From: Motacilla alba alba
Taxonomy: Eukaryota > Chordata > Aves > Passeriformes > Motacillidae
Assembly: GCF_015832195.1 (NCBI RefSeq)
Contig: NC_052019.1
Coordinates: 43,713,016-43,777,015, forward strand
DNA length: 64,000 nt
Direction: 5' to 3'
This document shows, one piece after another, positions 48,913 to 61,905 of the stretch. The notes under the pieces were generated by a model. It searched no databases and was not told the origin of the DNA. It saw only the letters and a program-made list of their open reading frames with translations. Numbering within the stretch: position 1 is the first letter of the stretch; each line of letters opens with the position of its first letter. A program made the position numbers and the translations under genes.

Positions 48913-50180
48913 TCTCCATCTCTTGGTATTAAAATAGTTCCTGTCTGTAACTTTTCTTTCTGTTGTCTGAGACCAGCTCTGTCTTTTTCCTGTTTTGCTT
49001 CTTTTCCATGACTCTTATCATCTCTAGAACAGCTTCTTTCTATGTTTCTAAGTACCTATATACTTTGAGAAAGTCATGTCTGAAACAAGTCCTTATTTTT
49101 CCCCTTGTTTCTTCCTCCTGTAGTGGTCTCCAGAGGGTTGAAGTATACCTCCCCCTGCTTGGCAGTCAAGGAGAGGTTGGAGAGTTTTAAATGAAACTGC
49201 CTGAATGAATTGAGTCTGTATCATATAGAAGTTGAAAGAAGTGCATTTCCTAGCTTGTCAGAAGAGGATTTGGTACTTGATGCAAATGCGGGAAGAGTCC
49301 AAATTTTCATAATTCAGTACTCAGAGTTGCTTATTGTTCCCATAGACTGAGTGCTTTAGATAGACTGATAACTCTATTGCTGTTATTGTGTTCCTCCACC
49401 ACTGTACAATGCATGTGTAAAACATTCGAGGAAGGAAGGCTGGCTGTGATAATGGCACCAGACAGAGCAATTGATTATGTGCTTGAGCTGAAGAGTAAGG
49501 CATTTCTTTTTTTGTGGTGAAGAAACATGATAGCTTGTCTTTGTAGCTCCATTAGACATGAGAATATCAAGGTCACTAGGACTGCTCACATGCATGCTTA
49601 AAGTTAAGCATGCTTTAGTGTTCTAACTATATTATTTTGGGGACCTGGAATTGTAATTTTATCATCTAAGCTTCCCAGTAGTGGAGAAATATAAATAAAA
49701 TTTGAAAAGTTTGGATGAAAAGGAAAAGAGCTGAATTTAGCTTGAAAGACTGAAGCTAGAGGGTGCAGGTAAACGCAGAGTGAATTGATTTTTAATTTGT
49801 TTAAAATCATCTTGCTACTACTTTGGTGGTCTGCGAGACCACAAATCTGACCTTGATGATTCTTTTACCCTGCAGAGCAGAGTAAAACTTTTCTTCTTCA
49901 GAAAGGAAAAAGATACGGCACTTCAGTATAAATATGCAAAAGATGTGAGGACTAGTAAAGAATTGTGATGTACAAAAGGCTTCCTGGCCTCCTGCATGTT
50001 TGAAGAAAAATTGAATGAAGTAATGTTGTGGTTGTATATCCGTGGAGCAGAATTCCCTAACGTTGTCTGGCCTGGTCGAGTTCCTTCTATAGGCACAGAC
50101 AGTGTGGTTGTTGATGGCTCTGTATCACCTGTCTGTCCATTTCACATCACAACTTTATGGATTTAATTGTGTTCATAATG

Positions 50181-50400
50181 ATTTTTTTTTTTTTAATCTT
50201 GCGGTTGTAGTTCAGTTTAATGGCAGCCTTGATATTGCCATGATTATTGTAGTGATCAGCCTTGCCAGAGCACTGCATGGACTTGCACTGAAGTTAGTGG
50301 GAATAAGTAATTCAAACCACAAAGTAGTCTTCCACCTACTTTTGAACTCAGTGGTTTGTTGTGTTTTTTTTTTTTTTTTATTAATTTTTTTTTTTTTTAA
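50181..50400 (+). repeat. Cluster of poly(T) tracts
   Basis: T runs at about 50181-50194 and 50365-50399 (the second broken by ATTAA) bracket about 170 bases of ordinary AT-rich sequence. The open frames across it on both strands owe their Phe or Lys runs to these tracts. Confidence 0.8.
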
Positions 50401-53400
50401 AGATAACATGATTTGTCTGCCGTTCAGGTTCTTTGTTGTTCTTACAATACCTGTATTAATCCCCATCTGAACTAATAATTCCCCAGTTATCTCATGGATA
50501 AGGTATCCTGTGTTTTCCTTTCAACCATTGAATCAAAGATTTGTTTAGGGTGATTTACCTTTTTGATGCTGTCATATACTGTGTCTGTCATCTTTCCTTG
50601 AGAATTGTTTTTGACCAGTGTACTTGCTGTTGAGGTCAAGCGTGAGGATCTGCAGGTGCTTGAATTGATCTCGCCCCCTTAAAAGGAGGCACTGAACTAG
50701 CGATGTCACCTGTTGTGGTGAATTTATGGCAGTTTCTTGCCAGGTCTTCAATAAAAATGATGTACTGCTTTCTTCGGTGTTCTTGGGGGATACACAGATA
50801 GGCAGGTGCATGTTCAACTCTCTTTTACTTTTGTGATGTTGTACAGTTTCTATTTCTTCATAGTACTATTTTTCTTTTGTCTCCACATTCTGTATTGCTA
50901 TCCTGATAAAAAACTGAGGCAAAGCTGGTGTGAAGAAAGCCAGTGCTGCCAAACAGAGAAGAATGTTCTGTCTTCAGATAGTGTTCAAGGCAAGAATGAG
51001 TAAAACATTAAAAGCACATTATTTATGCACAAAGGAGTATGTCTTTTCTATCCATAAAATGCAGCTGGTCCGCAGCAATGAAATGTCTGTAGAGCTTCAC
51101 AGGTGAAGCATCTTCGAAGAGCAAAATGAAGATGGTGAGGTACCAGTCTAGAGTAAGTGAATGAGCCAAGGGAAGCTGAAAAACTGACTGGTGCTTGATG
51201 GTTTCCTTTTTGGCAGAAGAGCTACGTTTTATGTTCCAGAGAGAACATCATGACTTTTTAGGGGTTGGGATAATACAGGCATGGAATTTTACTCTGCAAA
51301 GAGTACAAGCAGTGATTTGAGGCTTTTTGGAGAATGCAGGGAGGAGGACTGGTTATATAAATGTCTCAGTATATAAGGACTATTTCAAATAATTTACAAA
51401 CACAAAAAAGTTCTCAAAGGTATCTCCAGGAGACTGTTATTCATAGATAATGTTCTTTTTTTGTCAAGTATCTATTATTTGAATAGAAGCTTCATTCTGT
51501 GCAGTACTGCACTGCATACTGCATTGAGATAAGAGGACTGACTCTATAGCATTTTCAAGCATTTATTTTAAAATGTTGTCTTCAGAGCATATTTTAAATA
51601 GCTGCCTGTTCTGTAGGGTACAAATTTTGGGATGGCATGTTTCCTTTCTCTAGACCTGTATTTTCCTTTGGTCACCTAAAAAGTAAGTACTTTACTCTTC
51701 TGAAGGCATTCCCTTGTGTTTTGAAATTAAACCTTCTGTATTTTCTGCTGTTTCAGTAGCATTTTCAGTTCATAACTTAATTTGATTATTTATTTGCCGT
51801 AGAACATCATGGTCCGTATCCTTCTGTGCTCTGCAAATTTGTTTCTGCTTGCCTTTTAGGAATACAATGTTGTACTTGTCTGTTTGATGTTTATTTTGTA
51901 TAATGGCAAGAACATTTTGGCATAAATTCACAATTCAGTTTGTTCTTTCAGTCCGGGCTGGCAAACAGCTCTGTCCTTACACAAGTAGCAAACTCATGGC
52001 AGCTTTCATCTGACTGCTACCTTCAACAAAGTCATTACCTCTTGCTGTGTGGATGTGTCTGGCGTGGCCAACCCGGGTGATAGAAGTGACTGACAAGGCT
52101 GCCAGCTGTTCTCAGGAATAAACTTAACAGACTTGCTAGAGGAGCTTGTCTCTATCTGAAAATTAGAGCTCCTATAATGCATATCAGTACCTTTGAATAC
52201 CCCTCAGTTCCTCACATCTACCACTGTCAGCCCTAAAGTAGCAGCTTCTTATGATGAATGACTGATTCTGTGAAGAATTCCTTCATTTTCTGTATGCAGT
52301 CTACTTTTACTTTCAGGAAGGTAACATGGGAGAGGGCATAAGTAACAAAAGCCAAACATGTGATGTCATCAAATCCAGGGAAATTGGGCTATTCAGCTTT
52401 TGAATAGATTTATGTAGGGAGCTGGACTCAGTAAAATATGCACCTTGCCTTTACAAGCTCTGTTCCTACAAACAGTGGAAAAGAAGGGCAGAGCCTTGAG
52501 AATGTTTCTTCTGAATAGCTGAGAACTTAGAATCTGATTAATGAAATCCAGCCTTTACAAATATTTTTGTAAGTAATTTTGGATGATCATATTACTTCTG
52601 CCACTTCATTATATTGATAATTACTACTCTAGTAGACTCTACTTAGACGATTAAGCTCCATGACTTCTGCAGCTAAATACCCTTTTGCAGTCACTGACTT
52701 GCCCAAAGTCAAAAGGCAGGTTGGTGTGTGTTCTGCTCCCGCCTGATCTCCTGCTGTGAGCTTCCCTGGAGTGGTAGGCTCTCAGTACTCTGCTGAGGAG
52801 CGAGGCAGGGTGTAGGCTGCACTGGCATCTTGACTTCCATCCGCTGTTGAACTGGGCAGTCAAGAGCTCACTTCCATGTATGCTTAGTCTGAGTTAACCT
52901 TCTTCAGGACAGACTTCCTGCTGTGGCCAGGCCTATTGCAGGAATGAATGCAGGGAGTCTACATTTCATCTACCTTTGCATGCAAGGTAAATCTAGCACA
53001 TTAAAGGCAATTTTGTGCTGAAATCGAACAGATAATCTGATGCTGACTGCTGCCAGTTTGCGGAACCATCCAAAAACCTGGATGTCTATTGTGCCGTTGT
53101 AAACAAACTTAGTTTTTTTGTTCTTGTTAAGCAAGTTCTTGTTAAAATGTGTGCAAGGCAGATGTGTGTGAAGAGGCATTATTTTCTCAGTAATATATTG
53201 TTTTATTTGTCGCTCTGCTGGTTAGTTTCTTGTCATCTATTGCCCTGGAAGTGAAGGATTTAGTCTATCTGGCAGAACAGGCAAAAATAACCTTTCCTTT
53301 GAAAGGAGGTGTGCAGATTTTATTTACTTTCTAGGAGTCATAGCTAAAAATCTTTTGTGAGCAACCTTTCCAGTAGAGAAAGATAATTTCTTTCCTATAT

Positions 53401-54743
53401 GCACAAGAAAAAGGAATTTATTATAAAATTAGAGGGATGGAAAGAGCAAAAAACCCAAACCAGCATTGTATATAAGATTAAATAAACTTGTCTAAGAATG
53501 GAGACAATAACATTTCTGTGTTTGCATTGCTGATCTTCCCCACAAATCTAAAAGGTAAGTGTTTTAAGTGATGCCCTTTCAAATGGTGCATTATCCTCAG
53601 GGAGCTAGATGAGAACTCTGATCAGTGTTCTAGAAATTGTTGGTCTAATTATCCAGTAAATCTTCTTTTCATGGATCTCTCTTCTCTTGAAATCATGTTG
53701 AACTATGCAGGGAAACCTGTTCCTGCTCACTGGCAGGGCAAATGTAGCTCCATCTCCAGAATCTGCCTACTTTTGTCTGCCTGCACTAATGCAAGGCAGT
53801 AGGTAAGTGTTTTTCTCCTGAACAGCTAGCAGATCAGAAGGAAAATAATTTATGACTTGTGTGCATTGCAGCTTTTTACTGTATGTGGCTGTAATTTCTA
53901 AATAGGATATTCTGTCTTTGCTGAGGCTAGGAGCAGCATCTTGGAGAAGATAAGAGAAAGGGGAAGAAAAAAAGGAGTGTGGCTGTTTGTTGAGACCCTT
54001 CATAACTGCTGGCTAGGAGTCCCCCTGCCCAAAATCTGAAAGTATCATACTTCCAAGTGTGGTTTGAGTTGCTGAAGGACACCACTGAGGGAAATTTTCT
54101 TGTGAAGCGCCATCTGTATGCTCAAGAGTTTATGCGGGCTTCTATATCCAAGCAGAGCCCTCTATTTGGACCAAAATGGTAACTGTAAAATCTGTCTGAC
54201 AAAAACCAGAGGCAGACTGACATCTTGGACTGCTCAACTCCTAGAGAGCCCGCCCCAAGGGTCAGGGCTGCTGGTGTGACTGTTGAACGGAAAAAGAGAA
54301 TCCAGAAAATTTTTGTACTCTCTCTTGGACCTTGTCTGTTCCTTTCCTCGTGTCCTTCATCTAAATCCAAAACCATTTTGATTGCAGTAAAGGATGTTAT
54401 GGCTAGAAGTGTTTTATTGGCACAGTGTGATCCAGCAAGAGCTGTCCTTTCTCTGGGCATTTGTTCTTCCTCCCTGCAGTTTTCGTTGTGCTGCTCTCTG
54501 AAGACAGACCCAATTCTCTTCTAACCTGTCTTTGCTCTGGTAAAGGATGCTCAGAGGATGGCAAAAAGGAGAGTCAGCATCAGGAAGTTCTGTCAGTGAA
54601 AATCTCACCATTTCCTACATCAGTAAGTGGGCTTTTATAGAAAGGGATAAGCAGGAATCCTAAACTGGTGTTGGGGAAGGTACAGTATGATTTCTCTTGA
54701 TGGTATGTACTCTCTGGGAGGAGTGTAATACTGAGTTAGCTCC

Positions 54744-54777
54744 TGCTGAACTAACACACCTGCTGAACTAACACACC
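54744..54777 (+). repeat. Exact tandem duplication of a 17-bp unit
   Basis: TGCTGAACTAACACACC occurs twice back to back (54744-54760, 54761-54777). It abuts the perfect inverted repeat that starts at 54777. Confidence 0.92.
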
Positions 54778-54811
54778 AGGTTCTCTCCACAGGCACAGTG
54801 GAGAGAACCTG
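54777..54811. other. Perfect inverted repeat, 14-bp arms, 7-base loop
   Basis: CAGGTTCTCTCCAC (54777-54790) and GTGGAGAGAACCTG (54798-54811) are exact reverse complements around the loop AGGCACA. After a 3-base offset the pairing resumes between TAACACA on the left and TGTGTTA on the right. The structure directly follows the 17-bp tandem duplication. It could form a cruciform or a short RNA hairpin; at 35 nt the core alone is too short for a pre-miRNA. Confidence 0.92.
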
Positions 54812-55654
54812 TGTTAACTCTTGCATGGTCTTTCCTTTTAGGTTAAATGGAGATTTCAAATACTACTTTTTTGAAAGATTAACAATGAACTGTATCTTAG
54901 AATAACTTTGAAATAAAGCCATTGGAAAAACAGACTGGTTTATGAACTGCTGGTAATCACGTTACCTAATAAGAGAATCACTTAAACATATTTTCTTTAG
55001 TATTTTTAAGATCATTAGTGGTTGTGATGAATGAGGAATGTAGAAATACTTTCTGGCCAATTATATTTTGTATTATTTGAGGTAAGCAGAGTCTTTAAAT
55101 CTAGATAGCTTTCTGAAAGTGAGTGAGAAAGCAGTATTTTTTCCTTCTTCATGAAGAATACAATATAACTACCTTTTACTGCAAGTTTACACAGAAACCT
55201 GCAGAGTTGTTATGCTGAAGATACATGCAGTTTATGTATTTCCTTTCTGTCCAGCAGCAGAGGAACACCTGTTTTGGAAGATGCTTTATTTATGGATATA
55301 TCTGTGACAGTAGAGTTCTTGCACTTACTTTTCCAGTAGCAGTGAAGTGTGCATGGTGTATCAACAGTTTCCGTTTGGGCAGGGCTGATGACTGGTGTCC
55401 ATGGTCACCTTGCACAGGACATGTCTTGAACAGACAGCCCTGTACTGCATGTGGTGAAACTTGCTGGGTGTGAATGGAAGTTGAAGAAGGATTGTCCCCC
55501 TTATAATGACAGCAGTCTGGTAAACTGAAGCTCTTTAATTAACGAGCTAGTTCTCTCAGACTTTTTTCCTGTGGTGCTATTTAGTTTCCAGTCTTTATAA
55601 TGAACTATATTGTCATTTAGGGCAATAAATTATTCTTTTGAAGAAATCATATGT

Positions 55655-56075
55655 GTAATCCTGTTACTTCTGAGGGGCAGCTAAGGAATTTGGGTTTGTA
55701 TAGTTTGAAGAAAAGGGGGCTGAGGGATGCCCTCACTGCTCTCTCAAGTTTCCTGAGGAGGGGAGGTGCACAGGAAGGTTCTGAGCTCTTCTCCCTGAGA
55801 TCCAGTGCCAGGAAGCATAGGAATGGTTCAAAGTGTTCCAGGGGAGGTTTTTAGAGTGCATGTTAGCATTTCTTCACTGAGAGGGTAGTCATACACTGGA
55901 ACAGGCTTCTACAAGATGTGGCCAATATCCCGAGCCTGTCACTGCATAAGAAGCATTTGGACAATGCTCTTAATCACAAGCTTTAGCTCTTGGTCAGCCC
56001 TGAAGTGGTCAGGCAGTTGAACTACAAGATCACTGTAGGTCCCTTCAAACGGAAATAGTTTGTTCTATTATCCAT
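55655..56075 (+). mobile_element. CR1 LINE 3' tail, sense
   Basis: The + strand encodes a diverged end of CR1 ORF2 (LRNLGLYSLKKRGLRDALTA, then GSELFSL and HRNGSKC), matching the family's LGLFSLEKRRLRGDL and RGNGFKL motifs. The 3' UTR follows: AGGGGAGGTTTTTAGAGTGC, ACACTGGAACAGGCTTCTAC, TACAAGATCACTGTAGGTCC and CTTCAAACGGAAATAGTTTG, ending in TTCTATTA. The frame is still open for 67 codons but is a relic. It is 5'-truncated. Confidence 0.87.
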
Positions 56076-58667
56076 TTAACCAGTAAAGCATTTAAAACAA
56101 TGAGGTTTATATAAGGGACTGAAAATGTTTACAGAACTTGAGTTGTGTTTAGTATTTAATTATTCTTTCATTGCTGGTAAATAATGTAACCCTTCTCAGA
56201 CCTCCAGGACATTGGCAGTAGGTACTGTTATTGCTGTATTTCTGTCTTGTGGTATGTTATTCCAACAGGAATGCCTGAGTGAAAATAGAAAATTTATTTT
56301 TTCCCCAGCTGGTGTTTTAATAGTTATTTTTTAGTGAGGATAGCAGTTTGCAGGTTTAGATTTCAATCATTTTCTGTGAACTGCAGCTTTCTTTCATCTT
56401 AGAATATGCTCTTAGTCACATTAGGGCACAGAGCTGCTCTTTGCCTTAGTGAATATGCAGAGACCCTACCATGGCTCAGATCAGAAGCTTGAGTTGAGTT
56501 ACTGTGACTGAGCACTACTGCTGCAAATGTCTTCAGAAAAGATGTTAAAATATAACTTTCAAAAATGAGGCAAAACCAATGGAACTGTTGTATTTAAGTC
56601 AATAATATCTTTATCATAAAATCTGATGGGGAGGATAAGGGAGGGGAAGAAAGTTCCAAGTTAAGCAGCTGCTTTTTACTCTGGGATACTGGCACTAGTT
56701 TCAGTCAGGGCATTGTCTCCTTTCTTCCCCTGATTTGTAGCAAACTTTCCCTTATTTTCAAACTGTCTTTTGACTCTTAGCTAGCAAATAAAAATCCCTG
56801 AAGAGGGACAATTTGCCCACAGCAGGAACGCAAATGGGTTAATTTTGTGGAGTTACTTTGTTGCCATATTTTTGTTGCACAGATATGCATGCTTTCCAAA
56901 ATGTTTAAACTGAACTGTTGACAGATCAGTTTTGTGGTTTTTGCCGTGACAAAATGGTTCATTATAACAAAATCTATTGCCTCTGTTTTGTTATTCTTTT
57001 ATTGAGGACTTCCTTGCTGTACTTTGCTTAAGTGTTTCATAAATATGTTGGCTCTTTCAGTGCTGTGTGTTTGACAGGTTTGCCCCATTTCCTCCAGTAT
57101 AAAGGAGTTCCTCCCTTCTGCTCACTACTTTGGGGCCCAGCAGGCAAAGGAAATGTTTTGTATTTTTGTCTAGGAGCTAGAGGAGTGATTTAAGGATTTG
57201 AGTTCCTTCCAGGATGTGTGCTGCAGGGCAAGCATGGCAACGCACGTGCATTTTTTTATGAGGTGGCAGCCTGTGTTTCTTCAGGTTTGTCGAGTAAGTT
57301 TAGATACACAGGGCAGCTTCAGACATACAGAGGAAGGATTGTACTTTGCAGTAAAAAAAAATACTTTGGCACGTGTGTACATTTTATGTCTCCTGTTCAT
57401 TTTCTAGCAAACATTAAAAACCCCCACTTCTTTAAATCTGTACAATTTGTTACTACAAAATCTGTCATGTTTGCTGTAGCTAAGAGAATATAGATTTTTT
57501 GCTTAAAATAAATGCTTCAGTTTTAAATCCAGCTATGGATTTTCAGACACACTGTCCCCAGCTTGCTAGCATGTTTTATCTACAATGGGAAAATTGGAGA
57601 AACTGCAAAATTTAGTCTGCCTGTATTTACTCTGGAGTTCTTTTCAGAGAAAGATGAAATGTTGAAGCATAATTTTGGAGCTTGCCATTATACAGTATGG
57701 CTTTCCTGAGGGTTACATTTTATATTTTTCTTGCTAGTTTTCTTCCATGCTTTATGTAAGTTATGTAAGGTATTTCTGTGGTCTCTCTTTAGAGAATATT
57801 CTGGGGAATTGAATGATTTACTTGTTTGTGGATATTGTTTGGAAAGAGAGGGTAGGGAACTGGCTTTTGAAAAAGATTCAGTAATACGAGAGCAGCTTGA
57901 CTATCTATCCACTTTTACTGTACTTAAGTCTTGGACAAAGAGAGTTTCTTAGTCCTTTGTCTTCCCCTGGAAAGTTTTCCTTGAAATCCTGGAGAGAAAA
58001 TGCATATGTGGGCATGTTACAGAAATGAGAAAGTAATTGTGACTGAAAAATTGAGCAGTTTATTAGTTATTAATATTGAGCATGGCCAAAGTAGTGGGAA
58101 TTACAGTGGATTATTGTTTTTGCTGATAGCAGGAATTAATATAAGAAATGAAGGGGAGAACCATGGGAATGTTGCTTTTGCTATAGGCATGAAGGGGTGG
58201 ATAATGGAGAAGGCTTTGTAAAAAAAACTGTCAAATTTATTTTCCATATCTAATTTCACAAAAGATGTCATGAGTATTGAACTTTGGTGAAAAGATGAGC
58301 CTCAACCCCTTCAATTTTTCAGTCACACCAGTGTGGTTTGAATTGCTGAAGGTTTGGGTTTTCTTCCCAGTCACTTGACATGATATTCTGCAGTATTTTT
58401 AAGTCTGCAATCTCAGTCTGAAAACATGACAGACGAGAGTGGTGGTGTCTTCAAGATAAGTACAGCATTCTAAAATAGTACAGTTGTAGTGAAAATACTA
58501 ATTTTTTCACACTAAGAATAAAAAATGGATGTGTGCCTGGTGTTTATATGAGTAGCATGCTCTGAAACTACTTGTACAGGTCCACTAAACAGGTTCTAGA
58601 ATGTTTGTCGGATTTGATATTTCAGCAGAAACTGTATGCTAAACTTGTAGCATGTGGTAATATCGTT

Positions 58668-58673
58668 GAAAGT
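58668..58673. repeat. Target-site duplication, left copy
   Basis: GAAAGT immediately before the TGT terminus of the LTR at 58674; the identical hexamer follows the LTR at 59348-59353. Confidence 0.9.
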
Positions 58674-59347
58674 TGTGGGGTTTCACCCCCGGATTGGGAT
58701 GACCCCGAAAGATGGAAAAGTCCCTCCTCCAACCCGTGCCTTCGAAGAAAGACTCAGTAGTCTTCTGTTGTCTGTTCTCAAGGTTGTTTATTGTTGGTTA
58801 TCTACAAGATTCTTCTCCCTGAGCTGCTGTGGCCCGTTCAGCAGCTCAGACGAAGGCACTCTGCCCTCCCAGGGGGCTGGTGCTATCTTTTATATCATAT
58901 ATTACGTACTACATGTTTATGCTTTCTCTCCAATACCTACTATCTATATTGAATGGTGACTTTCTACTCTAAACCAATCTGTGAGTGCCAACATCACCAA
59001 AGACATGGAGGCTAGGAAGGAGAAAGAAAGAGGACAGGGCACACCCAAGTCCCTCCATCTTAGAACTCCTGACCCCCATGTACAAAACCTGGACCCCTGC
59101 GTACAAGGCTTAAAACCCCCCTGTACAGCACTCAGAAATCCTACCCTTTACTTCGTGACTACTTCTACTATACTATCTAAACTTGTGTGTGTGTGGCTTG
59201 TAATTCTTCATACAGAGTTAGTAACTTGCTCCATGGGCTAAGATCAAAACCCCACGTGTGTCTTTGGCTGCATGCCATGGTCTCAGAGCCCCCTGCCAGC
59301 GGCTCTGGCCATCCAGGGCACCCAGAGGAGAGTCCTGGGTTCCGACA
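58674..59347 (-). mobile_element. Solo ERV LTR with 6-bp target duplication, antisense
   Basis: A 674-bp element with termini TGTGGGG...CCGACA, flanked on both sides by GAAAGT. Its orientation is shown by minus-strand signals: TATAAAAG (complement of 58887-58894), then AATAAA (complement of 58787-58792) about 95 bases downstream, then a U5 of roughly 100 bases ending at 58674. U3 is thus about 59347-58860. A 6-bp duplication suits ERVK-like or alpharetrovirus-like integrases better than ERVL (5 bp) or most ERV1 (4-5 bp). No internal viral sequence remains, so the provirus was reduced to one LTR by recombination between its two LTRs. The + strand open frames inside (58654-58959, 58981-59241, 59187-59381) are not genes. 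Confidence 0.9.
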
Positions 59348-59353
59348 GAAAGT
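59348..59353. repeat. Target-site duplication, right copy
   Basis: GAAAGT directly after the CCGACA terminus of the LTR; identical to the left copy at 58668-58673, showing that the inserted element's ends are complete. Confidence 0.9.
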
Positions 59354-61714
59354 AAAATTATTTATATGGATTACCACATAATGGGTGGTTGTAGGGTTTT
59401 TTCAGGTTTGGCTTCATCTTTGATTTTGTCTAATGATTTAAAAGTTAAGACACTTGAAATCCTCTGACAAAGGGACTTTTTTCATCATTCCGCTACTTTA
59501 TAGGAAATCTGATAGCATTGTTTTAACAAATTGGCCAGCACCACTGAAAAAAGGTGTTCTGAGAAACAGAATTGTTATATGTCAAACGTGAATTTACTGG
59601 TGCTGTAAGTGCACATGCACTGAAGACCCATTTTGATACACCACCTAATCCTGCTTAGTGACCAAAACCCTAATGTGCAATGTGTGTAATTTATGGCTCA
59701 ATATGGAGGCAGCATTTGGTAACTGCAGTATCTTGTATTTGCTTATGTAATAGATGTGCTTTGAACTGATGGCTTAATAGACAAGAATCTCTTCTATCAG
59801 GTAAGACCCTGGCAGAGGTTTTGCCAATCTGCACTATATAAAGCTGCAGATTTTTTTGACGTAGAGCTTTCTGCCAGGCCTTAGAAGAGGCTTCTTTCTC
59901 TAGAGCTGTAAATCAGGAATGCTCTGCATTTGAGCTCTGTCCAGTTAACTGAAAGATGTTCCAGGTAGGATGCTGCTAGCTCAGTGGTTTGGTAGAGTTG
60001 TGGCCAAAACTAAATGATGCTTACTTATTTCTTTAATTTCTACACCCCCTTTTAAAACATATCCCTGAAAGACTTCACTATTAGCTGAGTCATTTTCAGT
60101 TTTTAAATTTCAGCTACAAATGTCTGATTTGAGTCCAAATGCACAGTGCCTGACTCATCTCATAGAAGAGGCAGAGTTAAGGTGCCAAAGCTTTCCTTCT
60201 TGCTAACATTCCTCCTTGCTGGAACTTGTTCTTGAAGGCATTATCTTCTGAGTTGCTTTTCTGTCACTTGCATATACTAGTGTTGCTTTGGTGTTTTTCA
60301 TCTGTGACAAGAGCTTAAAATTAGGATCTTGCTGTGTTCCTGGTTGAACCTATTTAGACAGCTTATAAAATCAGCCCATTTACTTGTGAGAGACTGCTGA
60401 GCAGAGAAGTGCAAGAGGCATAAAGAAATTAACCCTAAACAAATGGGAAGTAAAGTATAATATAATTATTAATAAAACCTGAAATTGTTATTTTTTGCTC
60501 CTCTTTATTCTCATGTGTTTCTCAGAGGACTTAGTTAATATTGTTTGGGAAAAGGGATCTTATTTCAACATATCTTTTTTTTGTTGTTGACTCTTTTTTG
60601 GCAGTTATTCCGTCAACCTTGTGCTATTTGGATGGTTAAAAACCTTCTTGCTCTGATTTAACTACATATTTTAGTGTCACCTGCTGGTTTACATATAATA
60701 AAAGTTAAATGGGGAAGAAGGAATTGATGAGTATTTTAATGGTATTTTTGGCCCCTTCAAAAGCAGCCATGTTGAAAACAAAATTTAATTTTGCTAAAAA
60801 AATTTTAAAATTTAAGAAACCCCTAACCCCAAAATCTCATCCTCTCCCAATAACCTTAGCAGTCTGTCAGAAGCCCATAAAGTCTTGTGCTCTGATTATA
60901 ACTTGAATATTTGTTTTAAATACTTAAATGTTACTGTGAAGACCTCAGAGGATTGAAAAGGATGGTATATGTGGATGCGTATCATTGATCACTAATAGGT
61001 GTGTGCAGGCCTGCAGTGTCAGGGAAAAGGTATATTTTAATTTACTTCTATAGAATTTATTTCTTTGCTGAGCTCTACATTGCTTTCTTTGTAGCAATGG
61101 CAGCCCAAATGTAGAGTTTCCATTCCCCTCCCTCTTGTTGCAGCGCCATCCTTGTTCAAGGTCTTCATTCTCAGGGACCTGTTTTGGTCCCTGGCCATGG
61201 TCTGAGCTGGATGAAGTAACAAACCTGATAAAAAAACAAGTTCTCAGCCCTCCCAGAAGCATCGAGACTCCGTTGTTTTCCCAACAACCCCATGAATTCC
61301 TGTGCTATATAGTTGGAAAGGCACTAGAAGCACTTCTAAATGAGGGAAAATGGGAGATTTTGATGCCTGCTGTCTCTGTTACTCTGGAGGAGAGCCCATG
61401 TCCTCTGCATTGCTGGGTAATCATGAATACTTGTTTGAAAAAGAAAAGAAAATAATTTGCTGGATGCTGACAAAGATCTTGTCAAGCTTCTCATGGGATG
61501 TATATTTTGAAGAATGGAAACTCAGATTTTCAGGGCAGGCAACCAATAACAAGTGTCTGATCTGCACATGGTCAAAAGTCAAATGTAGAGCTGCCATGTT
61601 TTTTAACAGAGCAAGATTTCTCCCCTGACTTCCAGTGCTGCTGGACCTGAGCTGCCAAGAGAGAACAGGAGGTCCTGAGGAGATGACTTGAGATTACCAT
61701 GAAACTCAAGGTGT

Positions 61715-61905
61715 TGAGCTCAGTGGGACCAAACACTGGCACAGGTTGCCCAGAGAACTGGTGGAGTCTCCATCCTTGGAGAGATGTAAAAGCCACCTGG
61801 ACACAGTCCTGAGCAGGATGCTCTTAGGTGACCCTGCTTGACTAGAAGGGTTGGATGAGAGACCTCAGAGGGCTCTCAATCTCAAACATTCTGTGGTACT
61901 CATGA
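61715..61905 (+). mobile_element. CR1 LINE 3' tail fragment, sense
   Basis: GGCACAGGTTGCCCAGAGAA, CTGGTGGAGTCTCCATCCTT, AAGCCACCTGGACACAGTCC, AGGTGACCCTGCTTGACTAG, AAGGGTTGGATGAGAGACCT and TCTCAAACATTCTGTGGTAC follow the order of a sense CR1 3' end. The element may begin a little earlier, but sequence between 61560 and 61715 is too diverged to call. Confidence 0.82.

Noticed and set aside
54122..54611. Overlapping open frames of 112, 99 and 65 codons on both strands
   Set aside because: No family resemblance, and several frames open at once over slightly GC-richer DNA points to chance.
55651..55854. A 67-codon plus-strand frame as a small gene
   Set aside because: LGLYSLKKRGLRDALTA is the C-terminal end of CR1 ORF2, and a CR1 3' UTR follows directly.
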